NCBI GenBank assembly: GCA_040880065.1
Contig: JBBDJE010000003.1
Span: 62,001-126,000 of the forward strand
DNA length: 64,000 nucleotides
Reading direction: 5' to 3'
From: Abyssibius sp040880065
GTDB lineage: Bacteria > Pseudomonadota > Alphaproteobacteria > Rhodobacterales > Rhodobacteraceae
Positions 26,382-34,635 of this stretch are shown one piece after another; position 1 is the first letter of the stretch, and every line of letters begins with the position of its first letter. The translations under genes and the position numbers were made by a program. Below the pieces are notes generated by a model. It was given only the letters and a program-made list of their open reading frames with translations. It had not been told where the DNA came from and searched no databases.

Positions 26382-28788
26382 GGCGCTGCTACCCCCGGCC
26401 TTTGCCGCCTGGTTTGCCGCGCGTGGCTGGCAGGCGCACCCGCATCAGCTTGAACTACTGGCCGCCGATGACGCGGCGCTGTTGTTGATTGCGCCCACCG
26501 GCGGCGGCAAAACGCTGGCCGGATTTCTGCCAACGCTGGTCGATCTGGCTGCTGCCCCACATGACGGGCTGCACACGCTCTATATCTCGCCGCTCAAGGC
26601 GCTGGCCACAGATATTGCCCGCAACCTTGCCCGTCCGGTTACTGAGCTTGCGCTGGACATCCGCATCGAAGACCGCACCGGCGACACAAGGGCGAGCACC
26701 CGCCGCCGTCAAAGGGTTGATCCCCCGCATATTTTGCTGACCACACCGGAATCACTGGCGCTGCTGCTCTCCTACCCCGAGGCGCCGCGTATTTTTGCGG
26801 GGCTCAAGCGCATTGTGGTTGATGAAATCCACGCTTTGGCCGAAAGCAAGCGCGGTGATCAGCTTATGCTCGGCCTGTCGCGCCTTGCCACCCTGGCCCC
26901 GAAGGTGCAGCGCATTGGCCTTTCTGCCACGGTGCAAGACCCCGCTGCCCTTGCCGGTTTTCTGGCCGGCCCAACGCCGTGCCGCGTGCTGATGGCCCCG
27001 CCGGGGCCTAGCCCAGATGTTCGCTTTCTGGCCACGCAAGCACCGCCACCATGGGCGGGCGGCGGCGGTCGCTGGGCGGCGACCGAAATTCTGCAACAGG
27101 TCAAGGCCGCGCGCACCACGCTGATTTTTGTAAACACCCGCGCACTGGCCGAGCTGTTTTATCAGGCGATTTGGGCTGAAAACACCGAAAACCTGCCCAT
27201 TGCCCTGCACCATGGCAGCCTGTCGCGTGAAGCTCGCAACCGGGTTGAGTGCGCCATGGCCGAAGGCAGTTTGCGCGCCATTGTCTGCACCGGCAGCCTT
27301 GATCTTGGCATCGACTGGGGCGATGTCGACCTTGTCATCCAGATCGGTGCACCCAAAAACGTCAAGCGCCTTGTGCAACGGATTGGCCGTGCCAGCCACC
27401 GCTATAATACACCCTCGCGCGCGCTGCTGGTGCCTGCAAACCGCTTTGAAGTGCTGGAATGTCAGGCGGCACTTGAGGCCGTGGCCGCCCATGATCTGGA
27501 TGGCACACCGCGCGGCCCCGGCCCGCTTGATGTGCTGTGCCAGCATATACTGCTATGTGCCTGCGCCGGGCCTGTCAATGCAAATGCACTGTTTGCCGAG
27601 GTCAGAACCGCTGGCCCCTACGGCCGTCTTAGCCGCGCGGCATTTGACGATTGTTTGGAGTTTGCGGCCACTGGCGGCTATGCCCTACGCGCCTATGACC
27701 GTTGGCAAAGGCTGGTTGAAACGGGCGGCCATTGGCAGTTGCGCGATCCACGAAGCAGCCGCGCGCTGCGCATGAATATCGGAACCATCGTCAATGTGGA
27801 AACCTTGAAGGTGCGCTTGCGCGGCCGTGGTATCGGTGGCGGTGGCGGGCATCTTGGTGAGGTTGAAGAAAGCTTCGCCGCACAGCTTTCGCCCGGTGAC
27901 ACATTCCTTATGGGCGGCGAAGTTGTGTGCTTTGAAGCGTTGCGCGATATGGCCGTGCTCGTCAGCCGCCGCGCCACGCGCAAGCCGCGCATCGCGGTGT
28001 TCTCGGGCAGCAAATTTTCAACCTCGACCCTTCTGAACCGGCGCGTTCAGGCCATCATTGCCGATCGTTCCGCCTGGAAAAGCCTGCCCGGCCACACCGC
28101 GCATTGGCTGCACCAGCAAAGCGAAATTTCGCAGCTTCCGCGCCCCGGCCGCCTGCTGGCGGAAAGCTTTGCGCGCAATAATCAGGAATTTCTTTGCATT
28201 TACGCCTTTGCGGGGCGGGCGGCGCACCAAACCCTTGGCCTGCTCGTCACCAAACAGATGGAGGCCGCGGGCCTCGAGCCGCTTGGCTTTGTTGCCAATG
28301 ACTACGCGCTGCTCATATGGGGTTTGCAACCGGTTGACGATGTTGCCGCCCTCTTGGAAATTGACGGGCTGCGCGACGGGCTGGAGCGCTGGCTTGGCGA
28401 CAACGCCGTGATGAAGCGCAGCTTTCGCAATATCGCCACTATCGCCGGGCTGATCGAGCGCAATATAATCGGGCAACGAAAATCAGGCAAACAAGCCACT
28501 TTTTCGTCCGATATCCTTTATGACACCCTGCACAAATATGACCCCGACCATCTGCTTTTGCGCATCACCCGCGACCAAGCCATGCAGGGCTTGGTCGCGT
28601 TCGAGCGGATTGAAGCGGTATTGTCCGAGATTGGCGGGGATATCGATCATATCCGCGCACCACACGTCACCCCGCTCGCCGCGCCCTTGCTGCTTGAATA
28701 TGGCAAAGTGCCCATTCGTGGCGCGGGGGCCGAGCGGTTGGTGGTAGACGTGGCCGCGCGGCTTATGGCTGAAGCGGGGCTTGAATAA
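26341..28788 (+). CDS. ligase-associated DEXH-box DNA helicase (Lhr-like)
   Basis: An 815-residue superfamily 2 helicase of the Lhr family, the type linked to an ATP-dependent DNA ligase in a DNA damage response operon. Walker A APTGGGKT is at residues 51-58, the DEIH box in VVDEIHALAESKRG, motif VI in VQRIGRASHRYN, and the C-terminal Lhr-specific region follows. The start is unsure: ATG at 26341 lies inside the end of the ATPase gene; an ATG at 26305 is also in frame. A GAAGGGGAATAA sequence just at the ATPase stop suggests that translation could begin later, at a non-ATG codon near 26386. The stop overlaps the next gene (TAATG). Confidence 0.88.
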   Translation: MQLGSICSFAKGNKALLPPAFAAWFAARGWQAHPHQLELLAADDAALLLIAPTGGGKTLAGFLPTLVDLAAAPHDGLHTLYISPLKALATDIARNLARPVTELALDIRIEDRTGDTRASTRRRQRVDPPHILLTTPESLALLLSYPEAPRIFAGLKRIVVDEIHALAESKRGDQLMLGLSRLATLAPKVQRIGLSATVQDPAALAGFLAGPTPCRVLMAPPGPSPDVRFLATQAPPPWAGGGGRWAATEILQQVKAARTTLIFVNTRALAELFYQAIWAENTENLPIALHHGSLSREARNRVECAMAEGSLRAIVCTGSLDLGIDWGDVDLVIQIGAPKNVKRLVQRIGRASHRYNTPSRALLVPANRFEVLECQAALEAVAAHDLDGTPRGPGPLDVLCQHILLCACAGPVNANALFAEVRTAGPYGRLSRAAFDDCLEFAATGGYALRAYDRWQRLVETGGHWQLRDPRSSRALRMNIGTIVNVETLKVRLRGRGIGGGGGHLGEVEESFAAQLSPGDTFLMGGEVVCFEALRDMAVLVSRRATRKPRIAVFSGSKFSTSTLLNRRVQAIIADRSAWKSLPGHTAHWLHQQSEISQLPRPGRLLAESFARNNQEFLCIYAFAGRAAHQTLGLLVTKQMEAAGLEPLGFVANDYALLIWGLQPVDDVAALLEIDGLRDGLERWLGDNAVMKRSFRNIATIAGLIERNIIGQRKSGKQATFSSDILYDTLHKYDPDHLLLRITRDQAMQGLVAFERIEAVLSEIGGDIDHIRAPHVTPLAAPLLLEYGKVPIRGAGAERLVVDVAARLMAEAGLE

Positions 28789-29492
28789 TGCGCCCGATTG
28801 GTGAAATTGGTGCGATGGACATGTATCCTTTTCAGTTTCACGGGCACGATCTGCAGGCATTGGCCAGCGGCGGGCTGTATTGGGGCACGCAGCGCTTGCT
28901 GGTCGTATCCGACCTTCACCTTGGTAAATCAGAGCGCATTGCGCGGCGCGGTGGCAGCCTGTTGCCGCCCTTTGAAGTGCTCGAAACCCTGTCGCGCCTG
29001 ACCGATCTGGTTGACGCGCTGGACCCTTTGGAAGTGATTTGCCTTGGCGACAGTTTTGACGACCTCGCCGCTGTTGAAGCCTTGGAAGAACCTGATTTTG
29101 CCGAGATCAAGCGCCTCGCGGCGGGGCGCATCTGGACATGGATTGAAGGCAACCATGATGCCGGCCCGCTTTCGGTGCCCGGCAGCCATCTGGCCGAACG
29201 GCGCCTGCAGAACCTGACCTTTCGCCATATCGCACAGCCCGGTGCCGTTGCCGAGGTTTCGGGCCATTACCACCCCAAGCAACGCGTGGCGGTCGGGCGC
29301 GCACGGCCCTGCTTTTTGCTCGATGGCAACCGCATCATCCTGCCCGCTTTTGGCACCTATACCGGCGGGCTTCAGGCATGCGACAAGGTGTTCGACCCGC
29401 TTTTCGCCACCGATGCCCGCGCCGTGCTGACAGGTGCACGCGCCATCGTCTACCCGCGTCAACTGCCCAGCAAGGCGCGCAACCCGGCCTGA
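28788..29492 (+). CDS. pdeM: ligase-associated metallophosphoesterase PdeM
   Basis: A 234-residue calcineurin-like phosphoesterase. Metal-binding motifs in order are VVSDLHLGK, CLGDSFDD, EGNHD and GHYHPKQRV. The family partners an Lhr-type helicase in a DNA repair operon and has nuclease or phosphodiesterase activity. The ATG shares one base with the helicase stop. The 3' end overlaps by 34 bases the end of the convergent LytTR gene. The ligase and exonuclease genes of the usual operon are not in the window. Confidence 0.88.
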   Translation: MRPIGEIGAMDMYPFQFHGHDLQALASGGLYWGTQRLLVVSDLHLGKSERIARRGGSLLPPFEVLETLSRLTDLVDALDPLEVICLGDSFDDLAAVEALEEPDFAEIKRLAAGRIWTWIEGNHDAGPLSVPGSHLAERRLQNLTFRHIAQPGAVAEVSGHYHPKQRVAVGRARPCFLLDGNRIILPAFGTYTGGLQACDKVFDPLFATDARAVLTGARAIVYPRQLPSKARNPA

Positions 29493-30241
29493 TTTGCGCG
29501 CGACACGGGCACCTCGCCGCCGCCATTCGCCAGCACCAGCCACATGCGGCCCCCATCGCGCCGCAAGCTCTGCATGGCGCGCCGCGCCACCCAATGGCTG
29601 CGATGCACCTGCATGCCGCTGGCATTGGCAAGTTCGGCCATGGCATCGGCCATCCGCATCAACACAAGCTCTTGCCCTTTGCACGTCACGACCAGAAGGT
29701 AGTGATCCTGTGCTTCAAGCCGCACAAGCGGGGCGCGGTTGGCGGGGGTGAGCCGGGCCATAAGGTGCAACTCGGGGTCATGGTGCGCAGCTTTTGGCGG
29801 GCGCGGCGCCAGCAACCAGACCACGGCAAAGACCAGACATTCGACCGCAGCGACAAATCCGGCAATTTGCAGCCAGCCCTGCCACCATGGCCAGCCCGCA
29901 AAAACGGCTGTATTCAATAGGTTGATCAGCCCGCTCAGCACCAGCCCGTAGACCACCCCAAAGGCCAGCAGCCGCACAAGGCGCCGGTTGACCTGCCATG
30001 AAGCGACCAGTCGCCCGGCCAGTTCAGACAGCAGAATCGAGCCCCCCGCAACCACGGTCCAATAGGGCAGCCGCCACAATAGCGGCAAGGCATCATAGGT
30101 GCCGAACGGGCCCATCAGCCCGGCGGCCAGCGAAACCAGCGCCCAAAGCGCAAGCAGCATACGGCGGTGCGGGGTTATCAGGCCGCGCATCGTGAACGGC
30201 ACTTGCTGTAATTCGCGAAGAAAACTGGTCGATTCATGCAT
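29459..30241 (-). CDS. membrane-bound LytTR-domain regulator
   Basis: A 260-residue protein with four membrane helices (about residues 28-150), then a soluble C-terminal LytTR DNA-binding domain (LVRLEAQDHYLLVVT, QVHRSHWVARRAMQSL, and GEVPVSRANQAGLRALL). Such proteins bind direct-repeat sites near promoters while anchored in the membrane; their signal is generally unknown. It is divergent from the DUF2306 gene, with 65 bases between starts, so autoregulation and control of that gene are plausible. An in-frame ATG at residue 18 is an alternative start. Confidence 0.82.
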   Translation of the reverse strand: MHESTSFLRELQQVPFTMRGLITPHRRMLLALWALVSLAAGLMGPFGTYDALPLLWRLPYWTVVAGGSILLSELAGRLVASWQVNRRLVRLLAFGVVYGLVLSGLINLLNTAVFAGWPWWQGWLQIAGFVAAVECLVFAVVWLLAPRPPKAAHHDPELHLMARLTPANRAPLVRLEAQDHYLLVVTCKGQELVLMRMADAMAELANASGMQVHRSHWVARRAMQSLRRDGGRMWLVLANGGGEVPVSRANQAGLRALLGS

Positions 30242-30306
30242 AGCAACTTGGGGCGATTGCCGCGGTTTGGCAAGGCTGCGTCATTGCAATAGCCAAAGGT
30301 TTTACA

Positions 30307-30708
30307 ATGACACTCGCACCGCTTCTGAACGCCAGCCCCGCCATTCATCTGCATGTCTTCGGGGTGGTTGTCGCCATCATCGCGACAGCCCTAATATTCA
30401 CGCGGGCACGCGGGACAGGGCAGCACCGGCTGTTCGGCTGGGTCTGGGTGACTGGCATGGGGCTTGCGGCTGTCTCTAGCTTTTTCATTCACAGCACCGA
30501 AGGCATTGCCGGTTTCAGCGCGATCCACCTGATCTCGGTCTATGTCCTTGTGTCGCTGGTCGTCGGGCTTCGCGCCATTCGCAAGCACCGCAATATCCGT
30601 GCCCATCGCAGCACCATGCTTGGCATGACCATCGGCGGGCTTGGTGTGGCCGGGGCGCTCTCATTCCTGCCCGGCCGCATCATGTCGCAGATGCTCTTCG
30701 CCTTCTAG
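30307..30708 (+). CDS. DUF2306 membrane protein
   Basis: A 133-residue protein with four membrane helices, of the DUF2306 family. The typical IHLHVFGVVVAIIATALIF start, GQHRLFGWVWVTGM and a histidine-rich loop RKHRNIRAHRSTM before the last helix are visible. It lies head to head with the LytTR regulator; LytTR and DUF2306 genes are often found close together. Role unknown; histidines in the membrane could suggest haem or metal binding, but this is speculative. Confidence 0.8.
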   Translation: MTLAPLLNASPAIHLHVFGVVVAIIATALIFTRARGTGQHRLFGWVWVTGMGLAAVSSFFIHSTEGIAGFSAIHLISVYVLVSLVVGLRAIRKHRNIRAHRSTMLGMTIGGLGVAGALSFLPGRIMSQMLFAF

Positions 30709-30721
30709 CCAGCTTGGCTAG
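30705..30721. terminator. short perfect hairpin spanning two stop codons
   Basis: CTAGCCA-GCT-TGGCTAG is a 7-bp perfect stem with a 3-base loop located exactly between the DUF2306 and folD stop codons; each arm contains one of the TAG stops. There is no T-tract, so termination is uncertain. Confidence 0.4.
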
Positions 30722-31608
30722 GCGGTCAGGCCCTCGGGTTCCGGCAGGCCGTTGGCGCGGCATGTCGCGGTAAGCGTGTTGGCCAGCAGGCAGGCAATGG
30801 TCATCGGGCCAACGCCGCCGGGCACGGGGGTTATGGCACCGGCAACCGCAGCGGCGCTGGCAAAATCGACATCGCCCACCAGCTTGTTTTTGCCGTCGCG
30901 CTCAATACGGTTGATGCCCACATCAATAACCGTTGCACCCGGCTTCACATAGTCGCCAGTGATCATTTCGGGGCGACCGACGGCCGCCACCAGAATATCG
31001 GCGCCACGGCAGACGGCCTGCAAATCTTTGGTGCGCGAATGCGCGATGGTGACGGTGCAGCTATCCTTCAGCAACAGGTTCGCCATGGGCTTGCCCACGA
31101 TATTCGAGCGGCCCACAACCACCGCATTCAGCCCCGAAAGGCTGCCATGATGTTCGCGCAGCATCATCAAACAGCCAAGCGGCGTGCAGGGCACCATGCT
31201 CTTTTGGCCCGTGCCAAGCAGCCCTACATTCAAGATGTGAAAGCCATCGACATCCTTGGCCGGGTCAATTGCATTGATGACCAGATCTTCGTTGATATGG
31301 CTCGGCAGCGGCAGTTGCACCAGAATGCCATGCACGGCGGCATCGGCGTTGAGCGTAGCGATCAGCGCCAGCAAATCGTCTTGCGCGGTATCGGCGGCCA
31401 GCTTGTGCTCATAGGAATTCATGCCAACCTCAACGGTCTGCTTGCCCTTGGAGCGAACATAAACCTCCGAGGCAGGATCCTCGCCCACCAGCACAACCGC
31501 CAGGCCCGGCACGATGCCATGTTCGCCCTTCAGCCGCGCCACATGGGCGGCAACCTTTTCACGCACGTTGGCCGCAAAGGCCTTGCCGTCAATTATCGTC
31601 ATCGTCAT
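30718..31608 (-). CDS. folD: methylenetetrahydrofolate dehydrogenase / methenyl-THF cyclohydrolase FolD
   Basis: A 296-residue bifunctional folate enzyme interconverting methylene-THF, methenyl-THF and formyl-THF in the cytoplasm. The catalytic motif YVRSKGKQTVEVGM keeps the key Tyr and Lys, followed by VQLPLPSHI, DPAKDVDGFH, the NADP site GRSNIVGKPMA and the PVPGGVGPMT signature. The ATG at 31608 is preceded by GGAGAGCAGGA; upstream in-frame codons overlap the neighbouring gene. It is the last gene of the fhs operon and lies 49 bases after the FolD paralogue. Confidence 0.95.
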   Translation of the reverse strand: MTMTIIDGKAFAANVREKVAAHVARLKGEHGIVPGLAVVLVGEDPASEVYVRSKGKQTVEVGMNSYEHKLAADTAQDDLLALIATLNADAAVHGILVQLPLPSHINEDLVINAIDPAKDVDGFHILNVGLLGTGQKSMVPCTPLGCLMMLREHHGSLSGLNAVVVGRSNIVGKPMANLLLKDSCTVTIAHSRTKDLQAVCRGADILVAAVGRPEMITGDYVKPGATVIDVGINRIERDGKNKLVGDVDFASAAAVAGAITPVPGGVGPMTIACLLANTLTATCRANGLPEPEGLTA

Positions 31609-31657
31609 TCCTGCTCTCCTTTTCGCTATGCCGTGATGCGCTTGGGGAAGCTGCGCC

Positions 31658-32563
31658 TCAGGCATCAAACTTTTCATAGGCGGCGCGATACTGCCCCATT
31701 TGCAGCCGTGTGGCCAGAACCGCGTTTTTCAGGAGTATCGCCACGGTCACAGGGCCAACACCGCCGGGCACCGGGGTGATCCAGCCAGCCACCTCGGCAC
31801 AGCTCGCAAAATCAGCATCGCCTTGGGTGCGGGGGCCGTCAGGGGTTTCAACCTGGTTGATGCCAATATCAATCAGCGCCGCACCCGGCTTGATCATGTC
31901 ACCTGTTACCAGCCCCGGCTTGCCCACGGCAACAAACACCGCATCGGCGGCGCGGCTATGCATGGCGACCGAACGGGTCATGTGATGGCAAACCGTTACC
32001 GTTGCCCCCAACCCCATCAGCAAGAATGCAATCGGCTTGCCGACAATTTCGGAATGCCCGATGACCGTCACCACCAGCCCTTCCAGCTTCAGCGGCAGGG
32101 TTTTCAAAATCTCGACCGAAGCCACCGCCGTGCAGGGGCCAAGGGCAAGGTCGTTATAGACGATATTGCCAATGCTGGCCGGGTGCATGCCTTCCACATC
32201 CTTCAGCGGATGCACGGCCTTTTGCAGCACCTTCACTGGAATATGCGCAGGCAGCGGCCGCTGGATGATGATGCCGCTGACGCGTGGATCGCCGTTTAAC
32301 CCCTGCAACACACCAATAAGCTGTTCCAGCGAAATATCCGCCGGATAGCTGCGCGCCTCAAAGGCCACGCCCGCGCTTTCAGCGCTGCGGCTTTGGTTAC
32401 GCACATAAAGTTCGGCAGCGGGCACGTCGCCCACGCTGATGGACACCAGCCGTGGCACCCATCCTTTGGCGCGCAATTCCGCCGCTTCGATGGCCACTTC
32501 GGCGCGAATGCGCGCGCCAATGGCCTTGCCGTCAATCACTGCTGCCCGCATGTCTGCCTGCAT
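31658..32563 (-). CDS. FolD paralogue lacking the catalytic lysine
   Basis: A 301-residue FolD-family protein. The overall pattern is intact (KDVEGMHPASIG, VGKPIAFLLMG, PVPGGVGPVT). However, the catalytic motif reads YVRNQSRSAESAGV, with Gln57 where FolD has Lys. The next motif is IQRPLP rather than QLPLP, and the NADP-binding loop is GHSEIVGKP rather than GRSNIVGKP. In human MTHFD1 the Lys-to-Gln change removes cyclohydrolase activity and leaves dehydrogenase. I infer a dehydrogenase-only enzyme, perhaps preferring NAD. It begins 5 bases after the stop of the PchB-like gene, so the two are co-transcribed. An ATG 12 bases further in is an alternative start. Confidence 0.88.
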   Translation of the reverse strand: MQADMRAAVIDGKAIGARIRAEVAIEAAELRAKGWVPRLVSISVGDVPAAELYVRNQSRSAESAGVAFEARSYPADISLEQLIGVLQGLNGDPRVSGIIIQRPLPAHIPVKVLQKAVHPLKDVEGMHPASIGNIVYNDLALGPCTAVASVEILKTLPLKLEGLVVTVIGHSEIVGKPIAFLLMGLGATVTVCHHMTRSVAMHSRAADAVFVAVGKPGLVTGDMIKPGAALIDIGINQVETPDGPRTQGDADFASCAEVAGWITPVPGGVGPVTVAILLKNAVLATRLQMGQYRAAYEKFDA

Positions 32564-32568
32564 ATTTC

Positions 32569-32889
32569 TCAGTCCCGGTTTGGCCCCGCGCCCAGAACCT
32601 GTTCTTCGCGCGCAATCGACCAGTTGATGATGATGCGCCACAGCATTTCTGCCAGGGCGGCGTCATAGCCCAGCGCATCGGCGCTGGTGCGCACGTTTTC
32701 AACAACCTCTTCCACCCGGCTGTCAATCCGCGCCGGCATGCCGTTTTCCGATTTCAACGCGATGGCCCTGTCAATCAGGGCTGCACGCGCCGCCAGATGC
32801 GCCACAAGTTCACCGTCAAGCGCGTCAATCGCGACACGCAACTCGGTCATGGAATGACAGTCTTCTGGGCGGGGGATGCGGCTGCTCAC
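32569..32889 (-). CDS. AroQ-fold chorismate mutase / PchB-like protein
   Basis: A 106-residue all-helical protein of the AroQ family. The N-terminus (RPEDCHSMTELRVAIDALD) and the end (IIINWSIAREE) resemble PchB, the isochorismate-pyruvate lyase, more than the E. coli mutase domain. Arg18, Arg35, Lys46 and Arg58 line up with the substrate-binding residues of both. The residue matching the mutase's catalytic Glu52 is Val59, and Asp48 is replaced by Ile55. No isochorismate synthase gene is nearby. It lies between fhs and the FolD paralogue, which suggests a role tied to one-carbon or folate metabolism rather than salicylate. Confidence 0.78.
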   Translation of the reverse strand: MSSRIPRPEDCHSMTELRVAIDALDGELVAHLAARAALIDRAIALKSENGMPARIDSRVEEVVENVRTSADALGYDAALAEMLWRIIINWSIAREEQVLGAGPNRD

Positions 32890-32958
32890 GCTCGGGTCCT
32901 TGGGTGGTTATGGGCGCCTATGTAAGGCGCATCACAACCACCCGCAACCCATGGACGC

Positions 32959-34635
32959 CTAGAACAACCCGTCGATCTGGCCGTCGGCGTTGATGCCGAT
33001 GGTTTCGGCGGCGGGGCGGCGCGGCAGGCCCGGCATGGTCATGATCTCGCCGCAAATCACTACAACAAAGCCGGCACCTGCTGAAAGCCGCACCTCGCGC
33101 ACCGGCAGGCTGTGGCCTGTGGGCGCGCCGCGGCGGTTGGGGTCAGTCGTAAAGGAATACTGTGTTTTCGCCATGCACACCGGCAGGTGGCCATAACCCG
33201 CCTCTTCCCAAAGCCGAAGCTGGTCGCGGATGGATTTATCGGCCAGCACCTCATCGGCGCGGTAAATCCGCTTGGCAACGGTTTCGATCTTCTCAAACAG
33301 CGACATACCGTCGGGGTAAAGCGGGGCGAATTGGCTGGCGCCGCTTTCGGCAATTTCCGCCACCCGTGTTGCCATTTCCTTGATACCGGCCGAGCCTTGT
33401 GCCCAGTGCTTGCACAAAATGGCTTCCGAGCCCTGACCTTCGACATAGGCCTTTACCGCTGCCACTTCGGCCTCGGTATCGGTCACGAAATGGTTGATGC
33501 CCACGACAACCGGCACGCCAAAGCTTTTCAGGTTCTCGATATGGCGGCCAAGGTTGGCGCAGCCCTTGTTCACCGCATCAACATTTTCAGCACCAAGGTC
33601 GTCTTTCTTTACGCCGCCGTTCATCTTCATGGCGCGCACCGTGGCAACAAGCACCACGCAATCGGGTGCGAGGCCTGCCTTGCGGCACTTGATGTTCATG
33701 AATTTCTCGGCACCAAGGTCAGCACCGAAGCCCGCCTCGGTGACCACGAAATCGGCCAGTTTCAGCGCGGTTGTGGTGGCAATGACCGAGTTGCAGCCAT
33801 GCGCGATATTGGCGAAGGGGCCGCCATGCACGAAGGCAGGGTTGTTTTCCAGCGTCTGCACAAGGTTCGGCTGCATGGCCTGCTGCAACAGCACGGTCAT
33901 CGCACCATCGGCCTTGATGTCGCGGCAGTAAACCGGCGATTTATCGCGGCGATAGGCAACGATGATGTCACCAAGACGCTGCTTGAGGTCGGCAAGGTCT
34001 TTGGACAGGCACAAAATCGCCATGACTTCCGAGGCCACCGTAATGTCAAAGCCGGTCTGTCGCGGAAAGCCGTTGGACACGCCGCCAAGGTTGACAACAG
34101 TGTCACGCAAGGCGCGGTCGTTCATGTCCATCACGCGGCGCCAAACAACGCGGCGTGCGTCAATTTCCAGCTCGTTACCCCAATAGATGTGGTTGTCGAT
34201 CATCGCGCTCAGCAGGTTATGCGCGCTGGTGATCGCATGAAAATCGCCCGTGAAATGCAGGTTCATTTCCTCCATCGGCACAACTTGCGCCAAGCCGCCA
34301 CCGGCCGCACCGCCCTTCATGCCAAAATTCGGCCCCAGGCTGGCTTCACGAATGCAGATCACCGCTTTTTTGCCAATGGCGTTCAGCCCGTCGCCAAGGC
34401 CAACGGTGGTTGTGGTCTTACCCTCGCCAGCCGGTGTCGGGTTGATGGCTGTTACCAAAATCAGCTTGCCGTTTTTGCGGCTTTCCAGCGATTTGATAAA
34501 GCTTTCCGAAACCTTGGCCTTATCATGGCCAAAGGGCAGCAGATCATCGCTGGGAATGCCAAGATTCGCGCCAATCTCCTGAATCGGTCGTTTTTTGGCT
34601 TCGCGGGCAATTTCGATATCGGTTTTATAGGCCAT
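32959..34635 (-). CDS. fhs: formate-tetrahydrofolate ligase
   Basis: A 558-residue ATP-dependent ligase making 10-formyl-THF from formate and THF, reversible in the oxidising direction. The phosphate-binding motif is TPAGEGKTTTTVGL; EASLGPNFGMKGGAAGGG and the NIKCRKAGLAPDC region are also typical. Starts at the ATG at 34635 (MAYKTDIEIA), with CAGGAA before it. It is the first gene of a leftward operon with the PchB-like gene, the FolD paralogue and folD. In roseobacters such a set would oxidise methylene-THF from DMSP demethylation or glycine to formate, yielding ATP, but that substrate is inferred. Confidence 0.96.
   Translation of the reverse strand: MAYKTDIEIAREAKKRPIQEIGANLGIPSDDLLPFGHDKAKVSESFIKSLESRKNGKLILVTAINPTPAGEGKTTTTVGLGDGLNAIGKKAVICIREASLGPNFGMKGGAAGGGLAQVVPMEEMNLHFTGDFHAITSAHNLLSAMIDNHIYWGNELEIDARRVVWRRVMDMNDRALRDTVVNLGGVSNGFPRQTGFDITVASEVMAILCLSKDLADLKQRLGDIIVAYRRDKSPVYCRDIKADGAMTVLLQQAMQPNLVQTLENNPAFVHGGPFANIAHGCNSVIATTTALKLADFVVTEAGFGADLGAEKFMNIKCRKAGLAPDCVVLVATVRAMKMNGGVKKDDLGAENVDAVNKGCANLGRHIENLKSFGVPVVVGINHFVTDTEAEVAAVKAYVEGQGSEAILCKHWAQGSAGIKEMATRVAEIAESGASQFAPLYPDGMSLFEKIETVAKRIYRADEVLADKSIRDQLRLWEEAGYGHLPVCMAKTQYSFTTDPNRRGAPTGHSLPVREVRLSAGAGFVVVICGEIMTMPGLPRRPAAETIGINADGQIDGLF

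Noticed and set aside
31609..31677. Longer N-terminus for folD starting at 31677
   Set aside because: The extra residues overlap the end of the upstream FolD paralogue, and GGAGAGCAGGA immediately precedes the ATG at 31608.
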